The notes below the pieces were generated by a model. That model was given only the letters and a program-made list of their open reading frames with translations. It made no database searches and was not told the DNA's origin. Source: Terriglobia bacterium (GTDB taxonomy: Bacteria; Acidobacteriota; Terriglobia; Terriglobales; Acidobacteriaceae). Taken from it: DNA of 64,000 nt. Made by a program: the position numbers and the translations under genes. Below, piece after piece: positions 50,628 to 59,583 of this stretch (positions within the stretch are counted from its first letter, which is position 1; each line of letters opens with the position of its first letter). Location of the stretch: contig JAIQGE010000004.1 of assembly GCA_020072815.1 (NCBI GenBank), positions 1 through 64,000 of the forward strand. The letters are read 5' to 3'.

Positions 50628-53033
50628 ATGATGTCCCAAGGCAACTTGAGAAAACTGTTCTTCCTGGTTTTCGCAAGCTACACAATCGCGATGGTCGGCT
50701 GCGGTTTCCAGCCTTCTTCTTCCAACTCAAAAACTGTTACAGCCTCAACCGGTAGCGGGAATTCTGCGATAGCTCCTGGCAACCCCAGTGGCAGCTCCAA
50801 TGCGGGCGGCAACCAGCACACCGGCAATAACGGCGGCGGTGGCAACTCTGGTGACGACAACGGCGGCGGCAACGCTGGCGGCGGCAACGCTGGTGGCGGT
50901 AACGCTGGCGGTGGCAACGGCGGCGGCGGTAACGCTGGTGGCGGCAACGGCGGAGGTAATGCCGGTGGTGGTAACGCTGGTGGTGGTAACGCTGGTGGCG
51001 GTAACGCTGGCGGCGGCGACAACGGCGGTGGTAACGCTAGCGGCGGCTCTGGCTCCGGCGGAAATGGAGGAGGCGGCAATGCAAGTGGCGGCAATGGCGG
51101 TGGTGGTAACGCTGGCGGCGGCAATGGTGGCGGCGGCGACGACAATGGTGGTGGCGGCGGCGGCGGCAAAGGAAAAGGCGGCAACGGCGGCGGCGGCGAA
51201 GGAGGCGGTGGCGGCGAACGCAAACTGGCTTCGCTGAAGACCATCTCCGTTCCCGGCCCCACGGCCAGCGAATTGAGCAACGTGGTCTTTGACAAGCAGG
51301 CGACGATTGCTCTGGGCAAGGCGTTCTTCTGGGATATGCAGTTCGGCAGCGACGGCATGACGGCATGCGCAACCTGCCATTACGGCGCCGGCGCCGATTC
51401 GCGCTGGCAGAACCAAATTGATCCCGGACTGCGGCGCGTGGACGGAAACGGCAACTCTTCGCCGGATTCCACGACCTTCAGCTCGCTCACTCCTCCAAAT
51501 CACGCTCTGAAGGCTTCGGATTTCCCCTTCCACAAGCTCTCTGACATCAGCAACTCTGGTTCCGCGGTGCTGTCTGACAACAACAACATCGCCGGATCGC
51601 AGGGCGTGTACGACTACAAATTCAACGACGTCATTCTCGGCCAGGGAGCGGAGGATGAGACAGATGTCCCGGATGCCGTGTGGAACATCAGTTCCGGCGG
51701 CGCGCCGATGAACGTGCGGCGCAGCACGCCGCGCAACGCTCCTTCGGCCATCAACGCGGTGTTCAACTACCGCAACTTCTGGGACGGACGCGCGCAAGGC
51801 ACTTTCAACGGCGTCAATCCCTTTGGCCTGGGAGACCCCAATGCCCGCGTTCTGCAGACAGACTCCGGCGCTGCCAACGGCTTCAGCCCGGTGGCCCTGC
51901 GTTTGTCGAACTCAGCCCTGGCTTCACAGGCAGTTGGACCTCCGGGAAGCGACGTGGAAATGTCGGCGACCGGGCGTCCGTTCGTGAAGATGGGCAAGAA
52001 GATGCTTTCGCTTCAGCCCCTGGCCCACCAGACAGTCGCAGCCGATGACAGCGTCCTATCGAGTCTGAGCGCTGCTCCCGGCCTGGGTCTGAGCACGACT
52101 TACGTGGACATGGTGAAAGCTGCCTTCCAGCCCAAATGGTGGGACTCCAACGCGGTGGTGGACGCCAGCGGCAACTTCCTGCACACCGGAACGCCGCAGA
52201 ACACCAGCGAGTTCTCTCTGATGGAATACAACTTCTCCATGTTCTGGGGAGTTGCCGTCCAGATGTATGAAGCTACCCTGGTTTCCGACAATTCACGCTT
52301 TGACCAGTTCATGGAAGGACGCTCTAGCGCTCTCAACGCTCTGGAACAACGCGGGTTGAATCGCTTCACCGGCAAAGGCGGCTGCAGCAACTGCCATAAC
52401 GGCGCTGAGCTGACTGATGCCACCGTCTCCAACGTGCTCTCCCACGGCAGCGTGGTTGAGAAACTGCCCGGCGGCACCTGGCATGACATTGGGTTCCACA
52501 ACATTGGACTGCGGCCGACCACGGACGACATGGGTCTGGCTGCCGGCGATCCTTCCGGATTGGCTTCCCTCTCTGTGGCTGCCATGGCTTCCCAGGGACT
52601 GGTCTCCGGGACGCCGGTGCCTCAAGGTGCGGCGGTGAGCGTGCGCGGCGCGGTCAAGACGCCCGGGCTGCGTAACATCGAACTCACTGGCCCGTTTTTC
52701 CTGAACGGCGGCCAGGCAACTTTGACCCAGGTGGTGGAGTTCTACAGCCGCGGCGGGGACTTCCCTTCCGCTGATGTGGACCCCAATCTGGAACGGGCAG
52801 GCTTTAGCGCAGACGATATGGCTGCGGTGGTGGCCTTCCTGAAGTCTCTGACGGATGAGCGCGTACGTGCCCAAAGCGCGCCATTTGATCACCCATCGCT
52901 GGTCGTACCCAACGGCATGGTGATGGTGAATGGCGCGATGACGGAACAGACGATCACGATTCCGGCCACAGGCGCCAGCGGCGGCACCGCCCTGCCCAAG
53001 TTCTGCCAGAACATTGGAGCTGCCTGCGACTAA
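50628..53033 (+). CDS. MauG/cytochrome c peroxidase-like di-heme lipoprotein with Gly/Asn-rich linker
   Basis: The ATG 50628, eight bases after AGGAG, gives 801 residues. A lipoprotein signal peptide ends in MVGC (Cys25). Residues about 60-200 are a low-complexity linker of NAGGG-type repeats. The catalytic part follows (about 205-790) with two heme c sites, CATCHYG and CSNCHNG, and MauG/CCP features: ALGKAFFWDMQFGSDGMTACATC, RSTPRNAPSAINAVFNYRNFWDGRA, KTPGLRNIELTGPFFLNG and LTQVVEFYSRGGDF. It would reduce peroxide or oxidise a partner at the outer face of a membrane. The end has a two-Cys tail (FCQNIGAACD). A terminator follows. Confidence 0.85.
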   Translation: MMSQGNLRKLFFLVFASYTIAMVGCGFQPSSSNSKTVTASTGSGNSAIAPGNPSGSSNAGGNQHTGNNGGGGNSGDDNGGGNAGGGNAGGGNAGGGNGGGGNAGGGNGGGNAGGGNAGGGNAGGGNAGGGDNGGGNASGGSGSGGNGGGGNASGGNGGGGNAGGGNGGGGDDNGGGGGGGKGKGGNGGGGEGGGGGERKLASLKTISVPGPTASELSNVVFDKQATIALGKAFFWDMQFGSDGMTACATCHYGAGADSRWQNQIDPGLRRVDGNGNSSPDSTTFSSLTPPNHALKASDFPFHKLSDISNSGSAVLSDNNNIAGSQGVYDYKFNDVILGQGAEDETDVPDAVWNISSGGAPMNVRRSTPRNAPSAINAVFNYRNFWDGRAQGTFNGVNPFGLGDPNARVLQTDSGAANGFSPVALRLSNSALASQAVGPPGSDVEMSATGRPFVKMGKKMLSLQPLAHQTVAADDSVLSSLSAAPGLGLSTTYVDMVKAAFQPKWWDSNAVVDASGNFLHTGTPQNTSEFSLMEYNFSMFWGVAVQMYEATLVSDNSRFDQFMEGRSSALNALEQRGLNRFTGKGGCSNCHNGAELTDATVSNVLSHGSVVEKLPGGTWHDIGFHNIGLRPTTDDMGLAAGDPSGLASLSVAAMASQGLVSGTPVPQGAAVSVRGAVKTPGLRNIELTGPFFLNGGQATLTQVVEFYSRGGDFPSADVDPNLERAGFSADDMAAVVAFLKSLTDERVRAQSAPFDHPSLVVPNGMVMVNGAMTEQTITIPATGASGGTALPKFCQNIGAACD
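50830..51216. repeat. Coding minisatellite (AACGCyGGyGGyGGy units)
   Basis: Runs of a 15-bp unit coding NAGGG, and variants NGGGG and ASGG, make up the linker of the MauG-like protein. Tandem units can change number by slippage, so length may vary between strains. The opposite strand is open too, but only because of this composition. Confidence 0.8.
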
Positions 53034-53100
53034 GAGAAGAGAAGCGACTCGACACGCGACTCAAACAAGTTTGTACCACTTGTTGTATTTGAACACTTGG

Positions 53101-53126
53101 AAAGGCCGCCGCAAGGCGGCCTTTTT
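53101..53126 (+). terminator. Intrinsic terminator of the MauG-like gene
   Basis: AAAGGCCGCC-GCAA-GGCGGCCTTT followed by TTCTC: a perfect 10-bp stem with a short T run, about 70 nt after the stop. A weaker hairpin (AACAAGT..ACTTGTT) precedes it at 53064-53084. Confidence 0.85.
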
Positions 53127-53275
53127 CTCGGTGGAGTCCAATTCCAGGGAAGTTGGCTTTTAGACGAACGTAACATGCAGGCCGATGTCGTCTCTTGCCA
53201 GTTTCTGTCGTTTCGGGCCAGTTGAATGATGGCAGGTTTCGCAGTAGGATCACGATCTTTTCAAGGAAAGTCAGC

Positions 53276-55516
53276 GTGTTTAACGTTCTCGCACGAGCAT
53301 CTTCTTCGCAGTCCTGGACAAACCTGCAGCACCAGCGGGCAACAAAGGTCGTAAACGTTGCCGCCCACTCGTCGGCTGCGCATTGGGCCGCGCGTATGTT
53401 GCTCGCCTTTGTTGTAGTCGCTGGACCAGTCACCCCCGTCGACACACAGGAAGCCCCACAGACATTCCGGCTGGCGTCGGGCCAGGAAACCGGAAATTAC
53501 TACCGGCTCAGCCGCGCATTCCGCGAACGGGCGCTGGAGCACAACCTGGACGTTCAAGTTCTGCTCACCGGCGGGTCCCTGGACAACGTGAAGCTGTTGG
53601 AGAACGGGCAAGCTGACTTTGCCCTGGTTCAAAGCGATATTGCTTTGCGCGCGCTCAAAGGCCACAAGCCGTTCGACTTGCCGGTAGAGCACCTGCGGCT
53701 GGTGACACCGCTTTCTACCGAGGCGGTGCAGATTCTGGTTCGCTCTGATCTTTACATTTTCACCACAGCCGAGCTACGAGGAAAGACTGTCTCCCTGGGG
53801 CCGAAAGGCAGTGGCACGGAGCTCACGGCGCGGGCGATTCTGGAAGCTTCAGGCGTTGGCGTGGAAGAAGCCAAGACCAAGTATTCGCCAACGGACAAAG
53901 TCAACGACGAACTCAAGGAAGAAGAAATTGACGTGGCCTTTCTCAGCAGCTCAGTGCCGACTCCTGCGGTGGCCCAGGCGTTGCGCGAGCGCGAGGGGCG
54001 CCTGCTCGTTCTGGAAAGCCGGGTGATTGAACGGCTCGCCAGCAGCGGCAGCTACTTTGAAACGGTGATTCCCAAGCACACCTATCCCAACCAAATGGAA
54101 GAGTTGCCCACCATCGGTGTGCAGGCCCTGGTGCTCACTCGCGATGACGTTGACCCTGCGCTGGTGTCCCGTGTGCTGCAAACACTGCAGTCAGAAAGAA
54201 AAGAGATTGAACGCAGCGCTGGGGTGCGGATGGATCTGATCGGGATCCTGCCGCTCAGCCAAAGTTTTCCCATTCACCCGGGCAGCCGCCCATGGTTGCG
54301 GAACGCCGGCAATAACCAGGCCCTGGTCCTGATCACCATTGCTCTGGCGTTTGCTTTCTGCGTGGTGGTTTTCATCAAACAACGCCACATTCGCCGCTCC
54401 ATGGCGGTCCACGGCGAACTCCTCCTGGGCGTTCTCACTCTGGCGCTAGTGTGGTTGCTCAGTTCCACGGGACTCTACTACTTTGAACGCAATTTCAATG
54501 AGAACTTTTCAACTTTCCCCAAGGCGGTGTGGTCCATGCTGGTGTACGTCTCCGGGGGATTTCAGTCGCGAAGCCCGGTGACGCACGGCGGAGAAGTAGT
54601 TTCGGTGTTTGCCATCGTGGTGGGCGTGGGGGTGGTCGCCTGGTTCACCGCGCAACTCGCCGGGCATTTTGTGACCGCCAAGCTGGAAGGACTGGAGAAT
54701 TTTCTGTTAGGGAGAAATCGCGTGCCTGCAAACCTTGAGAACCACATCGTCATCATCAACTGGGACCATCGCATTGAGAGCATGGTGGAACAGCTCCACG
54801 GTCCCGACTTCAAGGACAAAAAGAAAATCATTGTGATTGCGGAAGAGCGAGTCAGCCTTCCTGACCGGCCTGAATTTGAGTCCTGCATCCTGACCGTGGG
54901 AAACCCCATGGATAAGCGGGTCCTCACCGATGCGCGAGTGCAACGGGCCCATTCCGTCACAATTCTGTCTTCCTGGCCCAACCTGGACGCGGCGGAAAGA
55001 CGAAGGATGCTGGACCCTGACGCGGCGGACGCGCGCACTGTCCTGACCATTCTTGCCATCAGGACCTTAGACGGGCAGCTCCCCTCCAACGCGGCGGTTC
55101 CCATCACGGCGGAGATCCGTTGCAGCAAGAATTCTGATGCCGCCGAGAGCGCCGGACGGGGCGGCCCAACTGAGATCATCTGTGTGGAAAGATTCGGAGC
55201 CAATCTTCTGACGCAGTGCGCCCTGACTCCCGGTCTGGTTTCTTTGTATGAGGACTTGCTGAGTTTTGCCCCGGGCACTGACGAGATCTACAAAATCCAG
55301 TTGCCTGAATGTTGCGTAGGGATGAGTTTCAGCCAGGTGCTGCGTTATTTTTCTGACCGGAGATCTTCCAAGGGCCACGCCGTAATTCCCATCGGCATTG
55401 CGCGGGAGGGCAAAGTGTACCTCAACCCGGGAGAATCCGACAGCGGCATTGGCAGCCTGCGTAACCAAGATTCATTGTTTGTGATTTCAGACCACGAGCA
55501 CAGCCACAGCGATTGA
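53276..55516 (+). CDS. TAXI-type ligand-binding domain fused to ion channel and RCK-like domain
   Basis: Start GTG 53276 (AAGGA upstream) gives 746 residues. After a signal or anchor helix (about 41-53) comes a TAXI-family solute-binding domain (about 62-325): LASGQETGNYYRLSRAF, LTGGSLDNVKLLENGQADFALVQSDIA and GSGTELTARAILEASG. Then helix 350-368, helix 381-400, a pore-helix-like stretch FPKAVWSMLVYVSGGF (414-429), and helix 440-461. The rest (487-746) resembles an RCK/TrkA-N module, HIVIINWDHRIESMVEQL, with FESCILTVGNPMDKRVLTDA, TVLTILAIRTLDG and VPITAEIR. The position of the TVGYG filter reads VSGGFQ, so it is not a standard potassium channel; CASTOR/POLLUX-like channels also lack TVGYG. 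I infer a ligand-gated channel with ligand binding in the periplasm. Confidence 0.75.
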   Translation: MFNVLARASSSQSWTNLQHQRATKVVNVAAHSSAAHWAARMLLAFVVVAGPVTPVDTQEAPQTFRLASGQETGNYYRLSRAFRERALEHNLDVQVLLTGGSLDNVKLLENGQADFALVQSDIALRALKGHKPFDLPVEHLRLVTPLSTEAVQILVRSDLYIFTTAELRGKTVSLGPKGSGTELTARAILEASGVGVEEAKTKYSPTDKVNDELKEEEIDVAFLSSSVPTPAVAQALREREGRLLVLESRVIERLASSGSYFETVIPKHTYPNQMEELPTIGVQALVLTRDDVDPALVSRVLQTLQSERKEIERSAGVRMDLIGILPLSQSFPIHPGSRPWLRNAGNNQALVLITIALAFAFCVVVFIKQRHIRRSMAVHGELLLGVLTLALVWLLSSTGLYYFERNFNENFSTFPKAVWSMLVYVSGGFQSRSPVTHGGEVVSVFAIVVGVGVVAWFTAQLAGHFVTAKLEGLENFLLGRNRVPANLENHIVIINWDHRIESMVEQLHGPDFKDKKKIIVIAEERVSLPDRPEFESCILTVGNPMDKRVLTDARVQRAHSVTILSSWPNLDAAERRRMLDPDAADARTVLTILAIRTLDGQLPSNAAVPITAEIRCSKNSDAAESAGRGGPTEIICVERFGANLLTQCALTPGLVSLYEDLLSFAPGTDEIYKIQLPECCVGMSFSQVLRYFSDRRSSKGHAVIPIGIAREGKVYLNPGESDSGIGSLRNQDSLFVISDHEHSHSD

Positions 55517-55590
55517 GCAGCCCCGGAGCGCAGTCCAGCTTCCGGCTGATGGCCAAGTCAGCGGCTAGGCAGAATGGCCCGGCGGCAGCG

Positions 55591-55800
55591 CTAGAGGATG
55601 TTGAACAGTGCTTCGTCCACGGCTTTTTCTTCAGGACGGCACTCGTGCCCGTCAAAGTCAGCCTGAAGCTGCGCTTTGGCACGGTCAGAATCGTGCAGGT
55701 TTTCCGTGCGGGTACGGAACGCCAGCTTGCAGACGTCACAATACGCCGTGCTGGGCGTGGCGCCGATAAAGCGTACGATCTTGAGGTTGCGCTCGGGCAT
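55591..55800 (-). CDS. Small Cys/His protein, possible zinc binder
   Basis: The ATG at 55800 gives 69 residues: MPERNLKIVRFIGATPSTAY then CDVCKLAFRT and GHECRPEEKAVDEALF. The CxxC and HxC pairs are spaced like a small zinc ribbon. The reading extends to 55836 with another ATG. It is the only open frame with coding character between the channel gene and the peptidase. It is convergent with the channel gene. No family name can be given. Confidence 0.5.
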   Translation of the reverse strand: MPERNLKIVRFIGATPSTAYCDVCKLAFRTRTENLHDSDRAKAQLQADFDGHECRPEEKAVDEALFNIL

Positions 55801-55920
55801 CACTCCATGATTGCAGGCGCTGATTGTCGCCGTCAAATCATTTCGTCAGCCGCGGGTTGTACTGGCAGGTTGGCTGAACGCTTCGCCGATGTAAAATAGC
55901 CGCCTCAGCAAGCCACACGA

Positions 55921-56805
55921 ATGAGTGGAGGGCGCATGAAGTGGACACCAGGCGGGACCAGTGAGGATGTAGAGGATCGCCGTGATGAAGGCTCCGGCGG
56001 CGGAGGCGGCGGCTTCGGTGGGTTCGGCATGCCCCACATCGGCATTGGCGGCATCATCATCCTGCTGATCCTCAGTTTCATCTTCAAACGCAACTTGTTC
56101 ACGCTTTTGGGCAGTGGCGGCCCAGCTCCCAGCGCCGCGGTCAACCGGCCGGTCCCTGACCCGCAACGCAATGCGGCCCAGCAGCCCACGGTCCAGTTTG
56201 TTTCATTCGTCCTGGATGACGCACAAAAAACCTGGACACAGATTCTCTCCAGCCAGGGTCTTCCCTATCGCCACGCCAAGCTGGTTCTTTTCCGCAACGC
56301 CACCTACTCAGGATGCGGCTCAGCCCGCGCTTCCACCGGGCCGTTCTATTGTCCGGCCGACGAGAAGATCTACATTGACCTGGATTTTTACGACGAACTC
56401 AAAAGCCGCTTCGGCGCTCCAGGACAGTTCGCCCAGGCTTACGTGCTGGCCCACGAGCTGGGCCATCACATCCAGAAGCTGACCGGCGTGGAAAGCAAAG
56501 TCCAGCATTTACAAGAGCAGAACCCGGGTTCGAAAAACACTCTTTCCGTGCGCCTGGAGTTGCAGGCTGATTGCCTGGCGGGGGTCTGGGCGCACTCCAC
56601 CGAGCAGCGCAACCTGCTGGAACGCGGTGACGTGGATAGCGCCATCGGCGCTGCTGCGGCCGTGGGTGACGATCGCTTGCAAAGCCAGGCCACCGGCCAT
56701 GTCAGCCCGGAGACCTTCACGCACGGCAGTTCGGCGCAGCGGACGCAGTGGTTCAAACGCGGCATGGATGGGGGCACCATCCAAGCCTGCAACACGTTCC
56801 AGTAA
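55921..56805 (+). CDS. Neutral zinc metallopeptidase (YpfJ family)
   Basis: The 294-residue protein starts with the family's 'VEDRR'-type N-terminus and a Gly-rich stretch, followed by a single membrane helix (about 42-60). A metallopeptidase-like domain follows with ACGSA-like CGSARASTGPFYCPADEKIYIDLDFYDEL and the zinc motif LAHELGHHIQ. RLELQADCLAGVWAH supplies the third ligand, and SHGSSAQR-type (THGSSAQRTQWFKRG) closes the family pattern. Starts ATG 55921 and 55936 are both possible, the second with GGAGGG just before it. Role unknown; homologues are inner-membrane proteins facing the periplasm. Confidence 0.88.
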   Translation: MSGGRMKWTPGGTSEDVEDRRDEGSGGGGGGFGGFGMPHIGIGGIIILLILSFIFKRNLFTLLGSGGPAPSAAVNRPVPDPQRNAAQQPTVQFVSFVLDDAQKTWTQILSSQGLPYRHAKLVLFRNATYSGCGSARASTGPFYCPADEKIYIDLDFYDELKSRFGAPGQFAQAYVLAHELGHHIQKLTGVESKVQHLQEQNPGSKNTLSVRLELQADCLAGVWAHSTEQRNLLERGDVDSAIGAAAAVGDDRLQSQATGHVSPETFTHGSSAQRTQWFKRGMDGGTIQACNTFQ

Positions 56806-56944
56806 GCCCGACCCAACGCTGGTTTCGTCGGCCAACGGGCGGACGAGGCTGAACGCTGCCGGTGATCCAGGTCACAGTCACGCAGTCGCCCAAAATGAGA
56901 TAAGATCGGGAGCCAGGAAGTGCTGTGACGGCTGAGGTGGTGCT

Positions 56945-57580
56945 ATGAATCTCCGTCGATTTAACGCTGCATTGGTTTTTGTTGCGCTCGCCCTGACATC
57001 ATGTTCCCAACCGTCGCAACCCAGCGGCGAAACCAAGACATCCACTCCCGCCAAAGAGGCCGCGTCGCCCGCAGGTCCGGTGACGGGCAAGGCCGCCTTT
57101 TGGGAGATTGCAAAGTCTGCCCACAACTGGGCCCGGGACATGACTCCCCTGGCTCTGAAGAGCGGCACAGTTCCGGACATGAAAAACGATGGCGGCAAGG
57201 CGGCGATGTGGACCGCCACTTTAGCTTCGCCCAGCAAGCATGAGGCCCGTATCTTCACTTACTCGGCGGCCAGCCACGCGCCGGACATTTACAAGGGCGT
57301 CACCATCGGCAACCCAATTCCCTGGAGCGGTCCGACCAGCGCAGCCCTGCCTTTCCAGACCTCTGACGCTGATCTTGCCGTGGACTCTGACGCAGCGTAC
57401 AAAACAGCGTCCGAACATGCGGCCAAATGGCTGAAGCAACATCCCGACCAGGAGTTGACCATCGCCCTGGGCAATTCTTCGCGTTTTTCGGGTGCGGTGT
57501 GGTACATGCAGTGGGGCGACAAGAAAACTGGCTACGCCGTCTATGTGAATGCCAAGACCGGCGCAGTGGAGAATAAATAG
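56945..57580 (+). CDS. Hypothetical lipoprotein
   Basis: The 211-residue protein has a lipoprotein signal peptide (MNLRRFNAALVFVALALTSC, Cys20) and a Ser/Thr/Pro-rich linker (21-45). A globular domain (50-205) with GKAAFWEIAKSAHNWARDM and a C-terminal WYMQWGDKKTGYAVYVNAKTG follows, as in PepSY-like 'dehydrin' folds that end in strands. It should be tethered to a membrane in the periplasm. No enzyme motif is seen. It is 139 bp after the peptidase gene. Confidence 0.7.
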   Translation: MNLRRFNAALVFVALALTSCSQPSQPSGETKTSTPAKEAASPAGPVTGKAAFWEIAKSAHNWARDMTPLALKSGTVPDMKNDGGKAAMWTATLASPSKHEARIFTYSAASHAPDIYKGVTIGNPIPWSGPTSAALPFQTSDADLAVDSDAAYKTASEHAAKWLKQHPDQELTIALGNSSRFSGAVWYMQWGDKKTGYAVYVNAKTGAVENK

Positions 57581-57792
57581 ACGAGGGTTAAGAACCGAGT
57601 CTGCGGCGGATGTTCAGGCGTCCCGGCGAAGCACCGATGGTCGCAAAACAGAAGGCACAGCGGGGACCCGTGCCATCGCCTCTGACTGTCGGCGATGATG
57701 TCCGCTCCGTGCCTCTGGAGTGATTCTGGTATTCGGCGGAAAACTGTTGGCCGTAAGACTGCGCTTATTTCGAGCTGCTTATTTCAAGCTGT

Positions 57793-58113
57793 TTACTTCA
57801 ACGTCCGGATGTATTTGATCAAGTCCTTGATCTGGTCGGCGGTAAGCTTCTTGTCGAAAGCCGGCATCTTGTTCTTGCCCTTGGTGGTGACTTCAATCCA
57901 ATCGGCGTCTTTTTGCTTGGCAACGTCCGGAGACTGGAAGTCTTTCGCGCCCATGGTGGCTCCGGCTTTCGAGGCCTTGCCGTCGGCGCCGTGACACATG
58001 GCGCACTTGGATTTGTACAGAGCGGCCGCGTCGTCGGCGTGGGCGGGCATGGCCGCACCGGCTACCAGCGCGGCGGCGGCGATCATCATGGCAAATTGGG
58101 AAACTTTCTTCAT
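57793..58113 (-). CDS. Monoheme cytochrome c (class I, c6-like)
   Basis: The 106-residue protein has a signal peptide (cleavage near AHADDA), the heme c motif KCAMCHGADGKA and the Met ligand in KGKNKMPAFDKKL; it ends with the typical C-terminal helix DLIKYIRTLK. It carries electrons in the periplasm, perhaps to the MauG-like peroxidase, but the genes are 5 kb apart. A strong AGGAGG precedes the ATG. No partner oxidase is near. Confidence 0.9.
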   Translation of the reverse strand: MKKVSQFAMMIAAAALVAGAAMPAHADDAAALYKSKCAMCHGADGKASKAGATMGAKDFQSPDVAKQKDADWIEVTTKGKNKMPAFDKKLTADQIKDLIKYIRTLK

Positions 58114-58264
58114 TGATTCCTCCTGTAAGGATCTCTCTTGTACGTCATGTTTCCTTTGCGTCGTTTTTCTGTGCTTTATCGGATCCTATATAGAATAACG
58201 CAGGAATTGAAAGAAAGTTGTGTGATGGGAATCACAAGGGCGTGATCGGAAAACCAAGGGCAGG

Positions 58265-58340
58265 GGATTTCACCGCAGAGGACGCAGAGGTCGCAAAGGA
58301 GGACACGGCCAAAGGCAACGCTGGAGGTGCGACGTAGGCG
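58265..58340. repeat. ACCGCAGAGGACGCAGAGG and CGATGTCGGCGATT repeats
   Basis: A copy of the dispersed purine-rich repeat and, next to it, a GATCGCC-type unit, between the cytochrome and TIR genes (both minus strand). It matches the elements near 24720, 28925 and 48700. Confidence 0.5.
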
Positions 58341-58354
58341 ATGTCGGCGATTCT

Positions 58355-59461
58355 TCACAGCTTCCCCTTCGGAGGCTTTTCCCGCGCGCCCTCATCCGCC
58401 CGCAGCGCCCTGATCAACTTTTCTACCTGCGCATCGAACTTCCCGCCCGTGCCGCTCTCCGCGAAATCCGCAGCCAGCCGACGCCGGATCTGCGCCTGAT
58501 AGCCGGGCTTCGAGTTGCACTTGTCGCTGAAGAGATAGCCGTCCAGGTTGAGCGGAACCAGCACCTGCACCTTGGCACCGCGTTCTTTCATGAGTTGCTG
58601 TTCTTTCTCAAAGGCCGTCCCAATTTCGTTGTCCACCCACCAACTGGTGAGGGAATGCTCTGAGCAACACAGCAGCATCTTGTCCCACAGCCGGATGCCC
58701 CGGTCAACTTCGTGGTAAATGTCATCGCCGGGCAGGAGTTGGTGTTCGTCCAGCCAGCAGCGGACGCCCTGCCCCTGAAGAGTGTCATGGAGTTGCCGGG
58801 CAAAGGCCTTGTCTGCGTGGCTGTAGCTGATAAAGCACGAGTAAAACTCAATGGGCGACATGGCCGCCACAAGCGACTTGATCTGGGCGATGAAAGGCTC
58901 TGGAACGCCAGCCCCGCGCAGGAAGACTTCCGGGATATTTCCGCCGGAACGGTAGATTGTGTCAATGCCGATGGTGGATGGGCCAAGATGGGCGACAGTC
59001 TCTAAGCCCTTACATCGACTCAAATCGACGTTTCCGAGCTGAGTCGTTTCCATCCTGCAATTGCTAAAGTCCGCCTCGCCGAGCTCTGCCCCGGTGAGAT
59101 TTGCCGCACGGAGGTCTGCTTTGTTGAGGTTCGCCCCGTGGAGGTCTGCAAAATTGAGGTTCGCCGCGCTGAGTTGGGCTCCGCAGAGTTTCGCACGGCT
59201 GAGGTCCGCCCTGAAGAGAATTGCCCCTTGAAGTTCCGCCCCACTGAGGTTCGCCCGGCTGAGACCCGCTCCACGGAAGTGCGCCCAGGGAAAGTACGAT
59301 TGTTGATAGCTCGTCGCGCTGAGATTCGCTCCGCTGAGGTCCGCCCAGTCGAGATCTGCATGGCTGAGATCCAGCCAAGTCTCAGGGTTCGCCTTGCGCC
59401 ACTCGTTCCAGGCTTTGACTCCCTGCTCTCTGAGAATCTTGACTTGAGCTTCGTCGGCCAC
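58355..59461 (-). CDS. TIR-domain protein with pentapeptide repeats
   Basis: The 368-residue protein has a short helix (1-30) and about 22 pentapeptide repeats A(D/N)LxX (31-150), as in [20 protein letters not shown] linker [20 protein letters not shown] (163-182) leads to a TIR domain (206-345): [40 protein letters not shown], and [21 protein letters not shown], whose Glu279 is a candidate NADase residue. Bacterial TIR proteins often cut NAD+ or make signal nucleotides in phage defence; here no partner effector is adjacent. The architecture is known from other bacteria, function unknown. No membrane segment. Confidence 0.88.
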   Translation of the reverse strand: MADEAQVKILREQGVKAWNEWRKANPETWLDLSHADLDWADLSGANLSATSYQQSYFPWAHFRGAGLSRANLSGAELQGAILFRADLSRAKLCGAQLSAANLNFADLHGANLNKADLRAANLTGAELGEADFSNCRMETTQLGNVDLSRCKGLETVAHLGPSTIGIDTIYRSGGNIPEVFLRGAGVPEPFIAQIKSLVAAMSPIEFYSCFISYSHADKAFARQLHDTLQGQGVRCWLDEHQLLPGDDIYHEVDRGIRLWDKMLLCCSEHSLTSWWVDNEIGTAFEKEQQLMKERGAKVQVLVPLNLDGYLFSDKCNSKPGYQAQIRRRLAADFAESGTGGKFDAQVEKLIRALRADEGAREKPPKGKL

Positions 59462-59583
59462 AGCTTCACCCCCTTGACGCTTTCAGTGGTACCCGGCTGC
59501 CAGAACATACTGTCGTTCTATTGTATTTGCTACATCTCCGAATCGACCTTCGGCGAACCACCATGCTTCAGCGCCGGAGAGCG

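Noticed and set aside
50830-51216. Possible CRISPR array
   Set aside because: The repeats are contiguous 15-bp coding units without unique spacers and no cas gene is near.
50678-51797. Pro/Leu-rich and Ala/Thr/Val-rich minus frames
   Set aside because: They are the reverse of the Gly/Asn minisatellite; openness follows from repeat composition.
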